From positions 1 to 17,744 of the forward strand of contig URVR01000012.1 of assembly GCA_900551355.1 (NCBI GenBank): a stretch of DNA of 17,744 nt. The letters are read 5' to 3'. The position numbers and the translations under genes are program-made. This document shows, piece after piece, positions 16,733 through 17,744 of this stretch (its first letter is position 1; each line of letters begins with the position of its first letter). A model generated the notes under the pieces. The model was not told the origin of the DNA. It saw only the letters and a list, made by a program, of their open reading frames with translations, and did not search any database. Source of the DNA: an uncultured Eubacteriales bacterium (GTDB lineage Bacteria; Bacillota; Clostridia; Oscillospirales; Oscillospiraceae).

Positions 16733-17744
16733 CGACTGTGGTTTCCGTCCGCTTTCGCAGCGGCTGCAAGACCTATTATTTTGACCCAAGGGACCTGACG
16801 GTGGAGGCCGGGCAGGACATCATCGTGGAGACGGCGCAGGGCCCGGAATTCGCCCAGTGCAGCGAGGGCAACCACCAGGTGCCCGACGAGCAGGTGGTGC
16901 AGCCCCTGCGGGCCGTGGTGCGCATCGCCACCGACAACGACCGGCATACCGCCGCCTACAACCGCAGCCGGGAGAAGGAGGCCTTCGACATCTGCCAGAA
17001 GAAGATCGCCCAGCACAAGCTGGAGATGAAGCTGGTGCGGGTGGAGTGCAGCTTCGACGGCTCCAAGATCCTGTTCTTCTTCACCGCCGACGGCCGGGTG
17101 GACTTCCGGGAGCTGGTGAAGGATCTGGCCGGCGTGTTCCGCGCCCGCATCGAGCTGCGGCAGATCGGCGTCCGGGACGAGGCCAAGATGCTGGGTGGAC
17201 TGGGCATCTGCGGCAGGCCCTTCTGCTGCGCCCAGTTCATGGACGAGTTCCTGCCGGTGTCCATCAAGATGGCCAAGACCCAGAACCTGTCCCTGAACCC
17301 CACCAAGATCTCCGGCACCTGCGGACGGCTGATGTGCTGCCTGAAATACGAGCAGGACGCCTACGAGGACGCCATCAAGCGCATGCCCAAGAACGATTCC
17401 TTCGTGCTGACGCCGGACGGCCCCGGCAACGTCAGCGACGTGAACCTGCTGAAGGAGACGGTGAACGTCCGGCTGGACGACCGGCCCGAGAACGCCCGCT
17501 GCTACCACAACTGCGAGGTGTGTGTCCTGCGCAACGGCAAGGGCAGCCGGGACGGCATCACCATCCCCGACCAGCGGCCCGAGCGCTATGTGGAGCCGGT
17601 GAAGGAGGACGATATGCCCCCCGTCAGCTTCATCAGCGACTTTACGCCCACCCCCGCCGCCAAGGCCGACGAGGGGGAGAAGCGCCGCCGCAGCCGGGGC
17701 GGACGCGGCCGCAGAAAGGCCGAGGGCGCCGCGCCGGAGAAGCG
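16729..17744 (+). CDS. ricT: PSP1/RicT (YaaT)-family protein, 3' end outside the window
   Basis: The reading frame opens at ATG 16729, overlapping the holB stop, and remains open for 338 codons to the window edge; no stop is reached. Residues to about 240 fit the PSP1/RicT family, which in Bacillus subtilis forms part of the RicAFT complex that binds Fe-S clusters and tunes RNase Y-dependent mRNA processing. Cysteine motifs ICGRPFCC (C161, C166, C167) and TCGRLMCC (C198, C203, C204) are visible. The C-terminal part is acidic then strongly basic (EKRRRSRGGRGRRK), a lineage-specific tail that may contact RNA. Placement next to holB is the standard context. The symbol is by family; function in this organism is inferred. 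Confidence 0.88.
   Translation, partial: MTTVVSVRFRSGCKTYYFDPRDLTVEAGQDIIVETAQGPEFAQCSEGNHQVPDEQVVQPLRAVVRIATDNDRHTAAYNRSREKEAFDICQKKIAQHKLEMKLVRVECSFDGSKILFFFTADGRVDFRELVKDLAGVFRARIELRQIGVRDEAKMLGGLGICGRPFCCAQFMDEFLPVSIKMAKTQNLSLNPTKISGTCGRLMCCLKYEQDAYEDAIKRMPKNDSFVLTPDGPGNVSDVNLLKETVNVRLDDRPENARCYHNCEVCVLRNGKGSRDGITIPDQRPERYVEPVKEDDMPPVSFISDFTPTPAAKADEGEKRRRSRGGRGRRKAEGAAPEK

Overview
The window looks like a piece of chromosome from a GC-rich gut-type Bacillota, probably Clostridia of the Oscillospiraceae kind. The basis is strong AGGAGG-type ribosome binding sites, a LacI-family regulator, a pyruvate phosphate dikinase, the holB-ricT pair typical of Firmicutes, and high GC with low-GC promoters. 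The genus is inference; no rRNA or marker search was possible. I saw no tRNA, rRNA, CRISPR array or insertion sequence.

Region 1 (1-1841, +) is a regulator unit: a KdgR-like LacI repressor with an extended -10 promoter and a palindromic operator at the window edge, followed by a small YcxB-like membrane protein and an intrinsic terminator.

Region 2 (about 1990-11730, +) is a nine-gene catabolic operon behind one strong promoter (TTGACA, 17 bp, TGT-TACACT). Gene order: RraA-family aldolase-like protein 1, enolase-superfamily acid-sugar dehydratase, TAXI-type TRAP binding lipoprotein, fused TRAP permease, NAD-dependent beta-hydroxyacid dehydrogenase (DUF1932 type), RraA-family protein 2, a Dabb-domain protein, a DMT/EamA transporter and a LarA-family nickel-dependent racemase/epimerase; an intrinsic terminator follows. 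The set suggests import of a sugar acid or other hydroxy acid, C2 epimerisation, dehydration to a 2-keto-3-deoxy acid, retro-aldol cleavage by an RraA-type enzyme, and reduction of the aldehyde product. This parallels the GarD-GarL-GarR logic with unrelated proteins in some steps. The substrate is unknown. An 11-bp sequence occurs in inverse orientation in both the lacI promoter and the operon promoter, linking the repressor to the operon. Three long perfect hairpins without U-tracts divide the operon into modules.

Region 3 (11742-12952, -) is a decayed strip: a GNAT acetyltransferase remnant with internal deletions and a frame change, and a probable 5'-truncated gene with an HEAQH motif that runs up against the ppdK terminator.

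Region 4 is core genome: pyruvate phosphate dikinase (ppdK, -), then divergently a clamp-loader delta' subunit (holB) overlapping a PSP1/RicT-family gene that runs off the window end.
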